From an uncultured Variovorax sp. (GTDB taxonomy: Bacteria; Pseudomonadota; Gammaproteobacteria; Burkholderiales; Burkholderiaceae), in assembly GCA_946478645.1 (NCBI GenBank), contig CAMLCW010000101.1, forward strand, positions 1-14,163: a DNA stretch of 14,163 nucleotides. The letters run 5' to 3'. Position numbers and translations under genes: made by a program. This document shows, in pieces, positions 13,428 to 14,163 of the stretch. A model generated the notes under the pieces. That model did not search any database, was not told where the DNA came from, and saw only the letters and a list, made by a program, of their open reading frames with translations. How positions within the stretch are numbered: position 1 is the stretch's first letter; each line of letters opens with the position of its first letter.

Positions 13428-14163
13428 ATGTCCGGCGTGATTCTGCGACACACCTTTACCCCGCCCAACAACACGCGCCTCGGCCACCTGTGCGGCCCGC
13501 TCGACGCGCACCTGCGCCGCATCGAAGAGGCCCTGGGCGTGAAGATCGCGCACCGCCACGAGCAGTTCAAGGTCGACGGGCCCAAGGCGGCCGCGCAGCG
13601 TGCGATGGACGTGCTGCAGGCGCTCTACGAGATCGCGCAGCGGCCGATCGATCCGGCCGTGGTCCAGCTCACGCTGGCCGGCGACGGCTCGATGGCGGGT
13701 GGCGACGAGGACGCGGCCATGCTCGTGACCCGGCGCGGCGACCTGCGCGCGCGCACGCCCACGCAGGCGCTCTACCTCGGCAACATCGCGAAGCACGACA
13801 TCACCTTCGGCATCGGCCCGGCCGGCACCGGCAAGACCTACCTGGCCGTCGCCTGCGCGGTCGATGCGCTGGAGCGCGCCGCGGTGCAGCGCATCGTGCT
13901 CACGCGGCCGGCCGTCGAGGCCGGCGAACGACTCGGCTTCCTGCCCGGCGACCTGACGCAGAAGGTCGACCCCTACCTGCGCCCGCTGTACGACGCGCTC
14001 TACGACCTGATGGGCTTCGACAAGGTGCAGAAGGCCTTCGAGCGCAATGCGCTCGAGATCGCGCCGCTGGCCTTCATGCGCGGCCGCACGCTCAACAACG
14101 CCTTCGTGATCCTCGACGAGGCGCAGAACACCACGCCCGAGCAGATGAAGATGTTCCTGACGC
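13428..14163 (+). CDS. PhoH family P-loop ATPase, partial
   Basis: The first 245 codons are present and the gene runs off the right edge; PhoH-like proteins are usually about 310-340 residues. Visible motifs are the N-terminal [12 protein letters not shown] and a KH-like region (about 25-75). These are followed by the ATPase core with Walker A GPAGTGKT (130-137), [19 protein letters not shown] and Walker [20 protein letters not shown] near the end. This is the cytoplasmic PhoH/YbeZ type, thought to act with the endoribonuclease YbeY in rRNA maturation or RNA quality control. A ybeY gene would be expected just beyond the window, which cannot be checked here. ATG 13428 was chosen; GTG 13437, three codons later, is possible. 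The Shine-Dalgarno match is weak (TTGGAG at 13407-13412). Confidence 0.93.
   Translation, partial: MSGVILRHTFTPPNNTRLGHLCGPLDAHLRRIEEALGVKIAHRHEQFKVDGPKAAAQRAMDVLQALYEIAQRPIDPAVVQLTLAGDGSMAGGDEDAAMLVTRRGDLRARTPTQALYLGNIAKHDITFGIGPAGTGKTYLAVACAVDALERAAVQRIVLTRPAVEAGERLGFLPGDLTQKVDPYLRPLYDALYDLMGFDKVQKAFERNALEIAPLAFMRGRTLNNAFVILDEAQNTTPEQMKMFLT

Overview
The window is about 14 kb of very GC-rich, gene-dense chromosome with almost no free space between genes. Base composition, strong third-position GC, and the sequences of RuvA, RuvB, PhoH, the DUF2970 protein and the MocR regulator all suggest a betaproteobacterium of the order Burkholderiales, most likely Comamonadaceae and close to Variovorax. 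This placement rests on recognising protein families, not on a database search. I saw no rRNA, tRNA, CRISPR array, insertion sequence or prophage gene.

Layout. (1) At the left edge a MocR-type regulator (GntR helix-turn-helix fused to an aminotransferase fold) runs leftward out of the window. (2) Divergent from it is a three-gene, translationally coupled set: a DUF2970 membrane protein, a c4-like diheme cytochrome c and a membrane-anchored triheme cytochrome c. (3) Next come three leftward genes, read from right to left: ruvB, dmeF (a CDF-family Co/Ni efflux pump starting 7 bp after ruvB) and an LpxH-like metallophosphoesterase. A head-to-head pair of REP-like hairpins lies between dmeF and the phosphoesterase gene. 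(4) From 6928 to 12822 there is a rightward six-gene lipid-enzyme operon. Its products are a CDP-alcohol phosphatidyltransferase, an alpha/beta hydrolase fused to a SAM methyltransferase, a PAP2 phosphatase fused to a dual-specificity phosphatase, a small membrane protein, a PlsC-like acyltransferase and a CdsA-like phosphatidate cytidylyltransferase. (5) ruvA lies leftward and convergent with that operon. (6) A PhoH-family ATPase starts 20 bp from ruvA in the opposite direction and runs off the right edge.

The most interesting region is the lipid operon. Four of its products match the family content of the poorly characterised E. coli ynbABCD genes, here with two further genes: an acyltransferase and an unrecognised small membrane protein. 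Together the enzymes could take acyl-glycerol-phosphate to phosphatidic acid, then CDP-diacylglycerol, then a phosphatidyl-alcohol, followed by dephosphorylation and by deacylation or methylation. This would make an unusual membrane phospholipid, but the alcohol, the methylated group and the final product cannot be read from the sequence. The operon sits exactly between ruvA and ruvB, which are adjacent in many bacteria.

The longest gene-free stretches are 4609-4815 (207 bp, the REP-like element), 1422-1520 (99 bp) and 6842-6927 (86 bp). No gap exceeds 300 bp.
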